From: Paraburkholderia madseniana | GTDB lineage: Bacteria > Pseudomonadota > Gammaproteobacteria > Burkholderiales > Burkholderiaceae | Assembly (NCBI RefSeq): GCF_009690905.1 | Contig: NZ_VOSW01000064.1 | Span: 1-54,239, forward strand | Direction of reading: 5' to 3' | DNA length: 54,239 nt | In this document: one piece after another, positions 34,375-42,471 of the stretch | Numbering within the stretch: position 1 is the first letter of the stretch | Layout of the letters: each line of letters starts with the position of its first letter | Position numbers and translations under genes: made by a program | Notes under the pieces: generated by a model | Database searches by the model: none | Told to the model about the DNA's origin: nothing | The model's input: the letters and a program-made list of their open reading frames with translations, nothing else

Positions 34375-35013
34375 TTAATCCTTCCAGGACGACCCCAGAA
34401 TCATCGTGCAGAAATTCTCGCGATGATAATGCGGGTCCTTCAGCGCCAGCACATCCGCCTTCACGTTACCGAAGGTCGTCTCCGGCTTGTGGATCGTGCC
34501 GTGCGCGAATGCGTCGATGATGCCTTCCTTGAAATGCGCGCCGCGCGGGTGGGCGTGGATCACTTCATGGCGTTGGTGTTCGGTGAATTCGTCATAGGCG
34601 AGGCCCAGCACGTCCATCTCCACACCTGCGGTAACCAGCGCGACGACCGGCTTCATGTATTGCGGAATCCCAGGCGTGGTGTGCAGCGCAATCGAGTTCC
34701 ACACCTGCTCGATATCGTCTTCGCCGATGCCGTGACGCTTCAGAAAATCACGCGCCGCGTTCGCGCCGTCCACCTCGAAGCGATCATGCTCGCTGCTATA
34801 CGGCGCGACGAGCCCCATGTCATGAAACATCGCGCCGATGTACAGCAGCTCGGGGTCGTACTTGAGTTGCTTGCGCGCGCCGGCCAGCGAGCCGAACAGG
34901 AACACGCGCCGCGAATGGTGGAAGAGCAATTCGGTTTCGGTATCGCGCACGAGCTGCGTGGCTTCGCGCGCCATCATGCTGTCGGGAATCTGGATGCCTG
35001 CGATCGTGGTCAT
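34375..35013 (-). CDS. HD-domain protein (cyanamide hydratase-like)
   Basis: A 212-residue HD-superfamily metal phosphohydrolase-type protein with metal ligands in TELLFHHSRRVF, IGAMFHDMGL, and IALHTTP, then EVIHAHPRGAHFKE. This pattern is closest to small single-domain HD proteins of the cyanamide hydratase-like group, which hydrate nitrile-like compounds or hydrolyse nucleotides. It is cytosolic. It is divergent from a GlxA-type regulator (254 bases between starts), which could control it. The exact substrate is unknown. Confidence 0.85.
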   Translation of the reverse strand: MTTIAGIQIPDSMMAREATQLVRDTETELLFHHSRRVFLFGSLAGARKQLKYDPELLYIGAMFHDMGLVAPYSSEHDRFEVDGANAARDFLKRHGIGEDDIEQVWNSIALHTTPGIPQYMKPVVALVTAGVEMDVLGLAYDEFTEHQRHEVIHAHPRGAHFKEGIIDAFAHGTIHKPETTFGNVKADVLALKDPHYHRENFCTMILGSSWKD

Positions 35014-35266
35014 GTGAAGTACTCCATGAAAGACTTGAGTGAACCCGACGCGCGATCTTTGTGAGTCGACAGCGCGTTTGGTATGCTGGTCCGCGACGCT
35101 TTTTCTGGCTGCTTATTTGACCCGTCGAGCAGCGCGTCCGATGAAGCTCAGTATTGGTCAGCGCGCTGTCGCGGGCAATCGTCGCGGACCGTTGAACACT
35201 GCCAAACGCACCGCGTTGACTGCCGCGGGCAGCGGATTCCCGTCCATCGTCAAAGGAGGTCATTCG

Positions 35267-36229
35267 ATGCCTACCGTCGCGATCGCGATCTTTCCCGGCG
35301 TGCAGGCGCTCGACGTCGCCGGTCCGGTCGATGTGTTCTCCGAAGCCAATCGCTTCATCGCGCCGCAGGATCGCTATGAGATCACGCTGCTCAGCGCGGA
35401 GCCGGGTCCACTTCGTGCGTCCAACGGCATGACGCTCGTCGCCGATGCCACGTTCGACCAGTCACGCGGACCATTTGACCTTGCGTTGGTTGCCGGCGGT
35501 CCTGCGCTGCCCGGCGATACCGCGCCCGACACGCGTTTGCTGGAATGGTTGTCGCAAGCCGCCACGCAGTGCGAGCGTTTCGGCTCGATCTGCACTGGCG
35601 CGTTCGCACTCGGCCACGCGGGGTTGCTCGACGCACGCAACGTCACGACGCACTGGCAGCACGCGGCGCAACTCGCCGAGCAGTTTCCGCGAGCCCATGT
35701 CGATTTCGACCGGATCTATCTGCGCGACGGCAAGCTGGTCACGTCAGCGGGCGTCACAGCGGGCATCGATCTATCGCTTGCGCTGGTCGCCGAACATCAT
35801 GGGCCGCATACGGCGCTCGCCGTCGCCAAACGGCTGGTGGTGTTTGCACAGCGGCAAGGCGGTCAATCGCAGTTCAGCCCGTACCTGACCGCACCCGCGG
35901 ACGACACCTCGCCGGTCGCCAAAGTGCAGGCGCACGTCATGGAACGGATTCGCGAGAGCTTTACGGTCAAACAACTCGCGGACGTCGCCGGAATGAGCGC
36001 GCGGAATTTCGCCCGTGTGTTCGTGCAGGAAACCAGGGTGACGCCGCATGAATTCGTCGAACGTGCTCGCGTGGATGCGGCGCGCCAGTTGCTCGAAAGC
36101 AGCGATGCCGCGCTCAAGGCGATTGCCTATGACTGCGGCTTCGGCACCGCAGACCGGATGCGCATCGTCTTCACGAAGCGAATCGGCGTCACGCCGATGC
36201 AATATCGCGAGCGCTTTCGCTCTGCCTGA
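35267..36229 (+). CDS. GlxA-family regulator (DJ-1/PfpI domain plus AraC helix-turn-helix)
   Basis: A 320-residue regulator. Residues 1-170 are a DJ-1/PfpI-like class I amidotransferase domain (AIFPGVQALDVAGPVDVFSEAN, ALVAGGPALPG, SICTGAFALGHAGLL with the nucleophile-position Cys, TTHW). Residues about 215-315 carry two AraC helix-turn-helices (FTVKQLADVAGMSARNFARVFVQETRVTPHEF, ALKAIAYDCGFGTADRMRIVFTKRIGV). The start at 35267 has AAAGGAGGT. This layout matches GlxA-type transcriptional activators. The divergent HD protein is the likely target. Confidence 0.9.
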   Translation: MPTVAIAIFPGVQALDVAGPVDVFSEANRFIAPQDRYEITLLSAEPGPLRASNGMTLVADATFDQSRGPFDLALVAGGPALPGDTAPDTRLLEWLSQAATQCERFGSICTGAFALGHAGLLDARNVTTHWQHAAQLAEQFPRAHVDFDRIYLRDGKLVTSAGVTAGIDLSLALVAEHHGPHTALAVAKRLVVFAQRQGGQSQFSPYLTAPADDTSPVAKVQAHVMERIRESFTVKQLADVAGMSARNFARVFVQETRVTPHEFVERARVDAARQLLESSDAALKAIAYDCGFGTADRMRIVFTKRIGVTPMQYRERFRSA

Positions 36230-36375
36230 GGGAAACAGGATGGTGACACGAGCATGAGCCAGGAGAGCAGCTAGCGCAACGCCAGAACGCAGCGTGAACA
36301 CCGGCGCCGCTGCAAGCATCAGACATAGCGTGAGAAAATGACGGCCTTCCCAAGCGAACGATCACAAGGAACGAC

Positions 36376-37134
36376 ATGTCTCCCTCTTCTCCGATCCGTG
36401 CGATCGTTACCGGTCACAATCGCGGCCTCGGCGCATCCCTGGCTGAACAACTGCTGACGCGCGGCGTCGCGGTACTGGGTTTGTCCCGCTCGCGTCACGC
36501 CACGCTCAAAGAGCGTTTCCCTGCACTGCTCGACGAAATCGAGCTTGAACTTGCGGATCCCACGCGCGTCGCGCAGTGGGTCGCGACCGATGCACTACGC
36601 AGCTTCGTCAGCGGCGCCCAGAGCGTACTGTTGATCAACAACGCAGGCATGGTCCAGCCGATCGGTCCGATCGAAGGCCAGAACGCCGCCGACATCGCGA
36701 CCGCCGTGAGCCTGAACGTGGCCACGCCACTGATGCTGGCGAGCGCGCTCGCCGCGGCCAGCGTCGACGCGACCGACCGGCGCATCATGCATATTTCCAG
36801 CGGCGCGGCGCGCAATGCGTATCCCGGCTGGAGCATCTACTGCGCGACCAAGGCCGCGCTCGATCATCACGCACGCGCCGTTGCACTCGACGCGAATCGT
36901 GCGCTGCGTATCTGCAGCCTGGCGCCGGGCGTTATCGATACGAATATGCAGGCGGAGATTCGCAGCAGCGGCGAGGAACAGTTCCCGATGCGCGAAAAAT
37001 TCGAAGACCTCAAGCGCAACGGTCAGCTTTCGACGCCCGAACAATGCGCCACCCAGTTGCTCGACTACGCCTTCAGCGATGCATTCGGGCAAACGCCGGT
37101 GGCCGACATTCGCGAGGTCGCGAAGCAGGCCTGA
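36376..37134 (+). CDS. Short-chain dehydrogenase/reductase (SDR)
   Basis: A 252-residue classical SDR with nucleotide motif TGHNRGLG, LLINNAGMVQ, and a catalytic Ser-Tyr-Lys triad (HISSGAARNAYPGWSIYCATKAALD). The C-terminal region LAPGVIDTNMQ matches the family. It resembles the sepiapterin reductase/benzil reductase branch, which reduces ketones with NADPH, but the substrate is unknown. AAGGA lies five bases before the start. It is convergent with the response regulator; a 66-base gap between them carries one copy of the directional repeat and a hairpin. Confidence 0.9.
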   Translation: MSPSSPIRAIVTGHNRGLGASLAEQLLTRGVAVLGLSRSRHATLKERFPALLDEIELELADPTRVAQWVATDALRSFVSGAQSVLLINNAGMVQPIGPIEGQNAADIATAVSLNVATPLMLASALAAASVDATDRRIMHISSGAARNAYPGWSIYCATKAALDHHARAVALDANRALRICSLAPGVIDTNMQAEIRSSGEEQFPMREKFEDLKRNGQLSTPEQCATQLLDYAFSDAFGQTPVADIREVAKQA

Positions 37135-37149
37135 TACACGAGCTTCGTG

Positions 37150-37170
37150 CTCCCGTAAAACCTCACCTTT
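37150..37170 (+). repeat. Directional 3'-flank motif, one copy
   Basis: CTCCCG, TAAAAC, CTCACC, TTT, 31 bases beyond the stop of the minus-strand response regulator (37201). It reads AAAGGTGAG-N2-TTTTACGGGAG in that gene's sense direction. Confidence 0.6.
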
Positions 37171-37180
37171 CGGCTGATCT

Positions 37181-37198
37181 TTCGGCCAAGAGGCCGAA
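37181..37198 (-). terminator. Hairpin directly after the orphan response regulator
   Basis: TTCGGCC (37181-37187) and GGCCGAA (37192-37198) around loop AAGA, starting two bases past the regulator's stop on the minus strand. No T-run follows; the directional repeat comes next. Confidence 0.45.
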
Positions 37199-37200
37199 CC

Positions 37201-37947
37201 TCACACGCCGGGCGCAACCATCGCGCCGCGCTCGGCCGCTCCAATCTCGCCGTGCGGCACGAACACATAGCCGCGTCCCCACACCGTCTGCACATAGCGC
37301 GGCTCGGAAGGATCGATCTCGATCAGACGCCGCAGCCGCCAGATCGATACATCGAGACTCCGCCCTTGATGCAGCACGCTATTGCCGCGCAATTTCTCGT
37401 TGAGTTGCACGCGCGTGAGCACAGTCATCGCGTGATTGACGAAGATTTTCAGCAACGCGAACTCGGAGCTGCGTAGCGCGAAATGCTCGTTGTCGCGACG
37501 CAATTCGCGTGCGGAGAAGTTCAGCTCGCAACGCCCGAAGCGGTACGGCGGTCGCGTTTCCGGCGCGCCTGGCGCGAGCGCGCCACGCCGGCGCAGCAGC
37601 ACGCGGATACGGGCGAGCAATTCGGCAGGGTCGGCGGGCTTGCTCATGAAATCGTCGGCGCCGAGTTCGAGACCGATCACGCGATCGATCGCCTTGCTGC
37701 TCGCCGACAGCAAAATCACCGGCACGTCGTTGCCGCTCATGCGCAAGTCGCGCAATACGGCAAGGCCGTCGCCGTGCGGCGCTGAAACGTCGAGCACCAG
37801 CAACGCCGGCCGTTCCGTCTCGACCACGTGCTTCAACCCGGCGCAATGCGGACGTGCGGACACACCGCAGCCCTGCCCGCGTAAAGATTCGCCCACTACG
37901 GCCGTTAAGCCGGCATCGGCGCCAACAAAGAGAATGTGCTGACTCAT
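37201..37947 (-). CDS. OmpR-type response regulator, orphan, degenerate receiver
   Basis: A 248-residue OmpR/PhoB-type protein with a receiver (about 1-120) and a winged-helix DNA-binding domain (about 145-235: FALRSSEFALLKIFVNHAMTVLTRVQLNEKL, RSLDVSIWRLRRLIE, VQTVWGRGYVF). The phospho-acceptor Asp (LLVLDVSAPHGDG) and the conserved Lys (FMSKPA) are there, but the acidic pocket that normally reads DD near the N-terminus is HILFVGADAG, so Mg binding may be weak. No kinase is adjacent. It may work without phosphorylation or be fed by a remote kinase. The start at 37947 gives the normal length. Confidence 0.88.
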   Translation of the reverse strand: MSQHILFVGADAGLTAVVGESLRGQGCGVSARPHCAGLKHVVETERPALLVLDVSAPHGDGLAVLRDLRMSGNDVPVILLSASSKAIDRVIGLELGADDFMSKPADPAELLARIRVLLRRRGALAPGAPETRPPYRFGRCELNFSARELRRDNEHFALRSSEFALLKIFVNHAMTVLTRVQLNEKLRGNSVLHQGRSLDVSIWRLRRLIEIDPSEPRYVQTVWGRGYVFVPHGEIGAAERGAMVAPGV

Positions 37948-38167
37948 CCAACTGATTCCAGGAGACGATCGGTTTTCAGAGACAGGCGATGGCTTGCAGG
38001 AATAGCAAATCCGCTGACCGCTTGTCGTCCGCGTCGCCATCTTCCCTGTATGCCGCTGTTCTCAAAACGCGGAACAGCCCCCAAGGTTGGCAATTTCTTC
38101 CCAACTCTTTCAACGCTGAACGTGATACGGGAAGGCTCGCAAAGTCACCCTGCGATGCGCGCATCAA

Positions 38168-38529
38168 CTCCCGAAAAATCTCACCTTTGGTGCGTAGCGA
38201 GCGGGGCGGGGCGCGAAGTGCACATCGGAGCGCTCCCGAAAACGCTCACCTTTCGAGCTTGGGGGCAGGCCGCAAAGGCATGCTGGGCGGGCCACCGATG
38301 GTTCCTAACCGGCTACTCCCGCAAACCCTCACCTTTGGAAGGGGTCGAGTAATCTGCATACCCAGGTAAGAGGCAGTGTGTGTCAGGCGCTCGCGTTCCG
38401 CACCGGTGGCGGATCTGCTCAGCAAATGCTTGCGCGTGTCTCGGCAGAATTGTCGGAAGGTGAGGAGGAGTGATACGGTGCGGCTCACGTGTGCGCTGAG
38501 GCATCACGCTCCCGAATATGCTCACCTTT
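38168..38529 (+). repeat. Directional 3'-flank motif, four copies
   Basis: Copies at 38168-38188, 38233-38253, 38316-38336 and 38509-38529, each CTCCCG or a close form, six variable bases, CTCACCTTT. They fill the 647-base gap (37948-38594) between the response regulator start and the porin remnant. I see no coding gene there. The spacing of the first two is 65 bases. Confidence 0.65.
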
Positions 38530-38594
38530 GAGCTTTGTGAAGACATTCGGAACGCCGGCCGCCATCAAGGCAACCGGCTCATTCAATCAGGCAA

Positions 38595-38740
38595 TCAGTA
38601 CTTTTGACGAATCCCCACCACCGCCACTTCCTGGCTGTTGGTCCCTGAATTCACGCCATAATCGCCGATCGACGCCGGGGCGCTCACCACCTTGCCGTTA
38701 GCAAATTCTTCGATGAATATGAAAGTGCCGGTAGCGTGGG
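38595..38740 (-). pseudogene. Porin-like C-terminal remnant
   Basis: The last 45 or so residues (ATGTFIFIEEFANGKVV, NSGTNSQEVAVVGIRQKY then stop) resemble the final strand of Gram-negative trimeric porins, which end with an aromatic residue after a VGIRH/VGLRH-like stretch. The rest of the barrel is missing: just upstream the frame overlaps the end of the amidotransferase gene region. It is best read as a decayed piece of a porin gene. The match is by eye and short, so another beta-barrel is possible. Confidence 0.5.
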
Positions 38741-38769
38741 CGCTTCTAAGGCCACGCGTTGGCGCGATG

Positions 38770-39618
38770 TCACGCCGGGATGGCGGACAGTTCGGAAGGT
38801 GCGTATTTCGCGGTCGCGAGAACTTCGGCGGGAACGGGTACATGTGCGCGCCGCAACAGTGCGCCGCTGCAGAACATCAGCAGATCGCCCGGCTGGCAGG
38901 TGCTCCAGACTTCATCGGTGAGCGGCGTGGTGGCGATCACCGCCGTGCGATCGGCCGGCGTGCCACGCTCGGCGAAATCAACTGAGAGGTCGCCGTCGAC
39001 GAGACGCGCGCTCGAAAACGGCCAGTGACGTATCACGTACGACAGACGTGTCGAGCAATACGCGAATTGTGCCGTGCCGTTCGAAAGCACAAAGTTGAAA
39101 ATGCCATACGTGTTCAGTGCGTGAGTCGCCTGCTCGATGACGTCGAACACGGCGTCGATATCATCCGTGTCCGCATGATTGGCGAAATGCGCGTAAAGGC
39201 GATTCATGATGAAGCAGAACGCCGCTTCGCTGTCGGTCGTGCCGACCGGTGCATACGGACCTTGCTCCGGCTCACCGAGCCGTTGCAGGTCGCCGTTATG
39301 CGCGAACACCCATTGCTGGCCGTGCAACTCGCGCATGAACGGGTGGCAGTTCTCCACGCGCGCGCCGCCTTGGGTCGCCTTGCGAATATGCGCGACGACA
39401 TTGCGCGACTTGATCGGATGGTTCTTCAGAAATTCGGCCACCGGCGACTGATACGCGGGCTTTTCATCGACGAACACGCGGCACGCGCGATCTTCGTAGA
39501 ACGCCACGCCCCAGCCGTCCACATGATGGTCGGTGAGGCCGCCGCGTGCGGCAAAGCCCGTCAGCGAGAAACTGACGTCGGTGGGTTCGGCGCAGCTGAG
39601 GGCGAGCAGTTGGCACAT
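38770..39618 (-). CDS. Class II glutamine amidotransferase (YafJ-type)
   Basis: A 282-residue protein with the N-terminal nucleophile Cys2 (MCQLLALS), WGVAFYED, VVAHIRKATQGG, FAHNGDLQRLG and TTDSEAAFCFIM, the standard class II (Ntn) glutaminase signatures. YafJ-like members lack a separate synthase domain and have no well-defined substrate. It is cytosolic. The stop lies near the porin remnant; CheY is encoded beyond its start on the same strand. Co-transcription with the chemosensory operon is unlikely because a motif-bearing 117-base gap separates them. Confidence 0.9.
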   Translation of the reverse strand: MCQLLALSCAEPTDVSFSLTGFAARGGLTDHHVDGWGVAFYEDRACRVFVDEKPAYQSPVAEFLKNHPIKSRNVVAHIRKATQGGARVENCHPFMRELHGQQWVFAHNGDLQRLGEPEQGPYAPVGTTDSEAAFCFIMNRLYAHFANHADTDDIDAVFDVIEQATHALNTYGIFNFVLSNGTAQFAYCSTRLSYVIRHWPFSSARLVDGDLSVDFAERGTPADRTAVIATTPLTDEVWSTCQPGDLLMFCSGALLRRAHVPVPAEVLATAKYAPSELSAIPA

Positions 39619-39689
39619 GCTCGGAGACTAGCGTGTTTCAACCGCCGCCGTTATAGCGAATCATGCTTTGCAAATCACCGGCGCACGGG

Positions 39690-39710
39690 CTCCCGAAAAC
39701 CCTCACCTTT
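39690..39710 (+). repeat. Directional 3'-flank motif, one copy
   Basis: CTCCCG, AAAACC, CTCACC, TTT, 25 bases beyond the stop of the minus-strand CheY gene (39736) and upstream of the amidotransferase start. In CheY's sense direction it reads AAAGGTGAG-N2-TTTTCGGGAG. Confidence 0.65.
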
Positions 39711-39735
39711 GACCGGGCCACCGCGCTTGAGGCGT

Positions 39736-40101
39736 CTAGCTCGCCAGCTTGCGGAACGTTTCCAGCACCGCGTCGCCCTTGAACGGTTTGACGATCCAGC
39801 CTTTCACGCCCGCCGCCTTGCCGCGCTCTTTCATCGCCGGGCTGCTCTCGGTTGTCAGCATGATGACGTTGACGGTGGTGTTCGCGAGTTCGCCGCGAAT
39901 CTTTTCGACCATCGTCAGGCCGTCCATATTCGGCATGTTGACGTCGCTGATCACCAGCTTTATGCCGGGGCTGGCCTTCAATTTCGCAAGGCCGTCCTTA
40001 CCGTCCACCGCCGTGTCGACGTCCAGGCCGTTCTTCTTCAGAAAGCCGGCCACTTCGTCGCGCACCGTGCTCGAATCATCTACCACCAGAATTTTCGACA
40101 T
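39736..40101 (-). CDS. CheY-like single-domain response regulator
   Basis: A 121-residue stand-alone receiver with all the active-site parts: acidic pair in ILVVDDSS, phospho-acceptor Asp in VISDVNMPNMDG, Thr in MLTTESS and Lys in IVKPFKGD. Such proteins relay signal from CheA-type kinases to the motor or another output. It is the last gene of the minus-strand operon, 21 bases beyond the CheX/pseudo-receiver gene, with AGGAAACAAAC before the ATG. It is the natural phosphate acceptor for the membrane CheA-like kinase at the head of the operon. Confidence 0.93.
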   Translation of the reverse strand: MSKILVVDDSSTVRDEVAGFLKKNGLDVDTAVDGKDGLAKLKASPGIKLVISDVNMPNMDGLTMVEKIRGELANTTVNVIMLTTESSPAMKERGKAAGVKGWIVKPFKGDAVLETFRKLAS

Positions 40102-40122
40102 GTTTGTTTCCTATGACAACAT

Positions 40123-41094
40123 TCAGAACAGATCCAGTTCGCCCGCTTCGACCATCGCGCCGACATCGTCCGTGACTTCCTTGAAGTCCTCCGGCGACCA
40201 GCTCAGGCTGAACACAAAACGTTGATGCAACTTGACCGAGCGGCTCGTCTGCGGGTCCGTCAGCGAGTACATGAAACACAGCTGCGGATTGCCGCTGCCG
40301 AACGAGATGTACTTGTGCTTGTGATTCACCAGCAGCGGCACCTGCACCTGGCTGCGCAGCCAGGCGTCCGCATCGCCGACATAGCGGTTCTTGAACGAAC
40401 CCCAGATCAGATTGGTCACTTCGCCGAGCACGCCATTCAGATCGCGGAAGTTTGCTTCGCCGTCTTCCGCGTTCTCGCTCATCCGATAGCGATCGAGCAG
40501 TTCGAGAATCGGCGCCTCTTCCGCCTGCATCATCATGTAACCGCGGCACCACGCGCTTTCCAGCGGAATCAGGCTGAACACCTCGCCGAAGATGATCCGG
40601 TCGCGCACGATATAAGGCGTGTCGCACGTGATGGTCAGGTCCTTGAATACGTCGCCGAGAATCGCCTGCGTCATGTCGGCGATGCCACGCACGAGCGCGT
40701 TCGGATAATCCAGACTGAAAATGTATTCGTCGATCACCTTGCGCAAAGGCGCCATGTCGTGCGCGACGTAGGCCGCGCATACCACGCGGCGCAAGCTCTC
40801 CGGCAGACTGTCGACGCTCGGATCGTCATCGCGCCGCATGATGATCGGCAACTCGGGGCGCACAGCATTGATCCTGATTGCGATCTCGGCGCTCGCTTCG
40901 GCTGAGCCGCCGTAGCCTTCAGCAAACAGAACCGCACCCAGATCGATGTTCGAGCGCAGCACCGACTGCAAGCGGTTCTTGCCGACCTTCACGCCGACCA
41001 GGTTGTGCTCGTCGCAAAAGCGCTTCAGCGCCTCTTTGTGCACGGGGCAATCGTCGAGTACCAGCACCTTGCTGACTGGCTTGTTCATATTCAT
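40123..41094 (-). CDS. Pseudo-receiver fused to a CheX-like domain
   Basis: A 323-residue protein. The N-terminal 120 residues look like a receiver (KVLVLDDCPVHKEALK), but the phospho-acceptor position is not an Asp (LGAVLFAEGYGGS), so it is probably a pseudo-receiver. The C-terminal part (about 140-300) resembles the CheC/CheX/FliY phosphatase fold, with an E-x2-N motif in VLGEVTNLIWGSFKNR. It ends GELDLF. The start at 41094 has AGGA seven bases upstream. It may recognise CheY through the tail or pseudo-receiver and dephosphorylate it. It sits between a second CheX-like gene and CheY. Confidence 0.78.
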   Translation of the reverse strand: MNMNKPVSKVLVLDDCPVHKEALKRFCDEHNLVGVKVGKNRLQSVLRSNIDLGAVLFAEGYGGSAEASAEIAIRINAVRPELPIIMRRDDDPSVDSLPESLRRVVCAAYVAHDMAPLRKVIDEYIFSLDYPNALVRGIADMTQAILGDVFKDLTITCDTPYIVRDRIIFGEVFSLIPLESAWCRGYMMMQAEEAPILELLDRYRMSENAEDGEANFRDLNGVLGEVTNLIWGSFKNRYVGDADAWLRSQVQVPLLVNHKHKYISFGSGNPQLCFMYSLTDPQTSRSVKLHQRFVFSLSWSPEDFKEVTDDVGAMVEAGELDLF

Positions 41095-41145
41095 TGCGCG
41101 TTCCTGCTCGCTGCGGATATTGACGTCATGGTCAACACCCAACAC

Positions 41146-41685
41146 TCAAAACAACTCCAGCTCACCGCTGGATTCTTCGATTGCGCTCGTGTCGGCCACG
41201 AAGTCGATCGGCGCATGGGCGCACACGCATACCGTCGCGGCAAGCTGCACGGAACCGTTCAGCGTGACCGAATACGACGACAGCAAACCTGGCTTCAATG
41301 CCGGCAGATGCCCCAAACAACGTGCGCTCAATACATACGGTGTCGACATGCCGAGGTCCGGGAAATAGCGCAGCAGTTCCTGATTCATCGCGCCGCAGCA
41401 CAGATTGCAGATTTCCAGAAAAGCTTCCTGAAACGGCCGCTCGTCGGCCTCTTTCAGGTAGTAGTCGCGGGTGCTGTCGTTTTCGTCGAAGTGCAGGATC
41501 AGCAGCAGTCTGAACACGATCGACGAGATGGTCAGCACGACCACCTGGGTGTCCTTCGTTGCGCCCACACCGGCCTCGGCAAGCGGCACGATCTCACACG
41601 TATCGCCGGAATCCCGCGGCAGGCGCGCCTGTGCCGCCTTGCGGAAAATGCGTTCGAAGCTGTCCTTCGCCTGGCTCGTGATCAC
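41146..41685 (-). CDS. CheX-like phosphatase-fold protein
   Basis: A 179-residue single-domain protein with the CheC/CheX-type E-x2-N motif (FLEICNLCCGAMNQELLRYF) and a following beta-rich half (VQLAATVCVCAHA). It ends GELELF, close to the GELDLF tail of the next protein. CheX dimers dephosphorylate CheY; here the role is inferred from the fold and operon. The GTG start overlaps the minimal-MCP stop by four bases (GTGA), so translation is coupled. The next gene's start lies 51 bases beyond this stop. Confidence 0.75.
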   Translation of the reverse strand: MITSQAKDSFERIFRKAAQARLPRDSGDTCEIVPLAEAGVGATKDTQVVVLTISSIVFRLLLILHFDENDSTRDYYLKEADERPFQEAFLEICNLCCGAMNQELLRYFPDLGMSTPYVLSARCLGHLPALKPGLLSSYSVTLNGSVQLAATVCVCAHAPIDFVADTSAIEESSGELELF

Positions 41686-42416
41686 GCCGGCACCTGGTGC
41701 AGCTTCGAGTGGAACTGATTGGCGAGCGATTCGACGCTGGAAAGCGACGCCGCGATCATCTTGCCGCCCGCCTGGATGTCCTGAAACGTGGAGGTGGTGG
41801 TCAGATCGTTGCGGTGCAGGCTGTCGCGATAGCTCTTCGACAATTCCTCAGAACGCGCGGCGAGCGCCCGAACTTCGCTCGCCACCACCGCGAAGCCGCG
41901 TCCGGCCGGACCCGCGCGCGCGGCCTCGATCGACGCATTCAGCGACACGATCACCACGTGCCGGACGATCGACGACAGCTCCTGATTCTTCGCGTGCATG
42001 TCGTGGTTCTGCGTCATCAGCGAGATCATCTGCTCGTGCCAACGCTCGAATGTCGCGCCGAGGCTCTTCAGACGCGCGGCTTCGCCGGCGATCTGTTGCG
42101 CCTGATGCGCCCACTGGTCTTTGTCGTCAGTCGCTGCTTTCAACGTTGCGCGCAGCTCGTCGACGCTGGCCGATTGCTGCCTCAGTTCCTCACGCAACTG
42201 TGCGGCCAATGCTTCCATCTCCTGCGCGGCCTGCTCGCGTTCGCGGATCGCTTCACCGTGGTCCGCCTGTTCCGCCGTCAGCGCTTTGATCCGGGCATCG
42301 GCTTCGGCGGAGAGCCGTGCCGTCAGCTTCGTGCTTTGCAACTTGTGCGCGACAAAGGCCAGCAGCGCGGTTACCGCGCTGCCTGCCACCGCCGCCAATA
42401 CGTACTGTTGAATCAC
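41682..42416 (-). CDS. Minimal methyl-accepting chemotaxis protein-like signalling protein
   Basis: A 244-residue protein with one N-terminal membrane helix (VLAAVAGSAVTALLAFVA), a long coiled coil (about 35-120) and an MCP hairpin tip (SLNASIEAARAGPAGRGFAVVASEVRALAARSEELSKSY). No ligand domain or HAMP is present, and it is shorter than classical MCPs (about 500 residues). Its tip is the part that contacts CheA and CheW in arrays. The GTG start has AAGGA six bases upstream. It lies second in the operon, 55 bases after the membrane CheA-like kinase, and could be the receptor-like scaffold for it. Confidence 0.85.
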   Translation of the reverse strand: MIQQYVLAAVAGSAVTALLAFVAHKLQSTKLTARLSAEADARIKALTAEQADHGEAIREREQAAQEMEALAAQLREELRQQSASVDELRATLKAATDDKDQWAHQAQQIAGEAARLKSLGATFERWHEQMISLMTQNHDMHAKNQELSSIVRHVVIVSLNASIEAARAGPAGRGFAVVASEVRALAARSEELSKSYRDSLHRNDLTTTSTFQDIQAGGKMIAASLSSVESLANQFHSKLHQVPA

Positions 42417-42471
42417 AACCTATCCTTCCGAAGTCCGTCGCGAAGCGCGTCAATCAGCGTTCGACCAACGT

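Noticed and set aside
38445..38475. Reverse-orientation copy of the directional motif (GGAAGGTGAGGAGGAG)
   Set aside because: The GGTGAG core is present but the TTTTCGGGAG half is absent.
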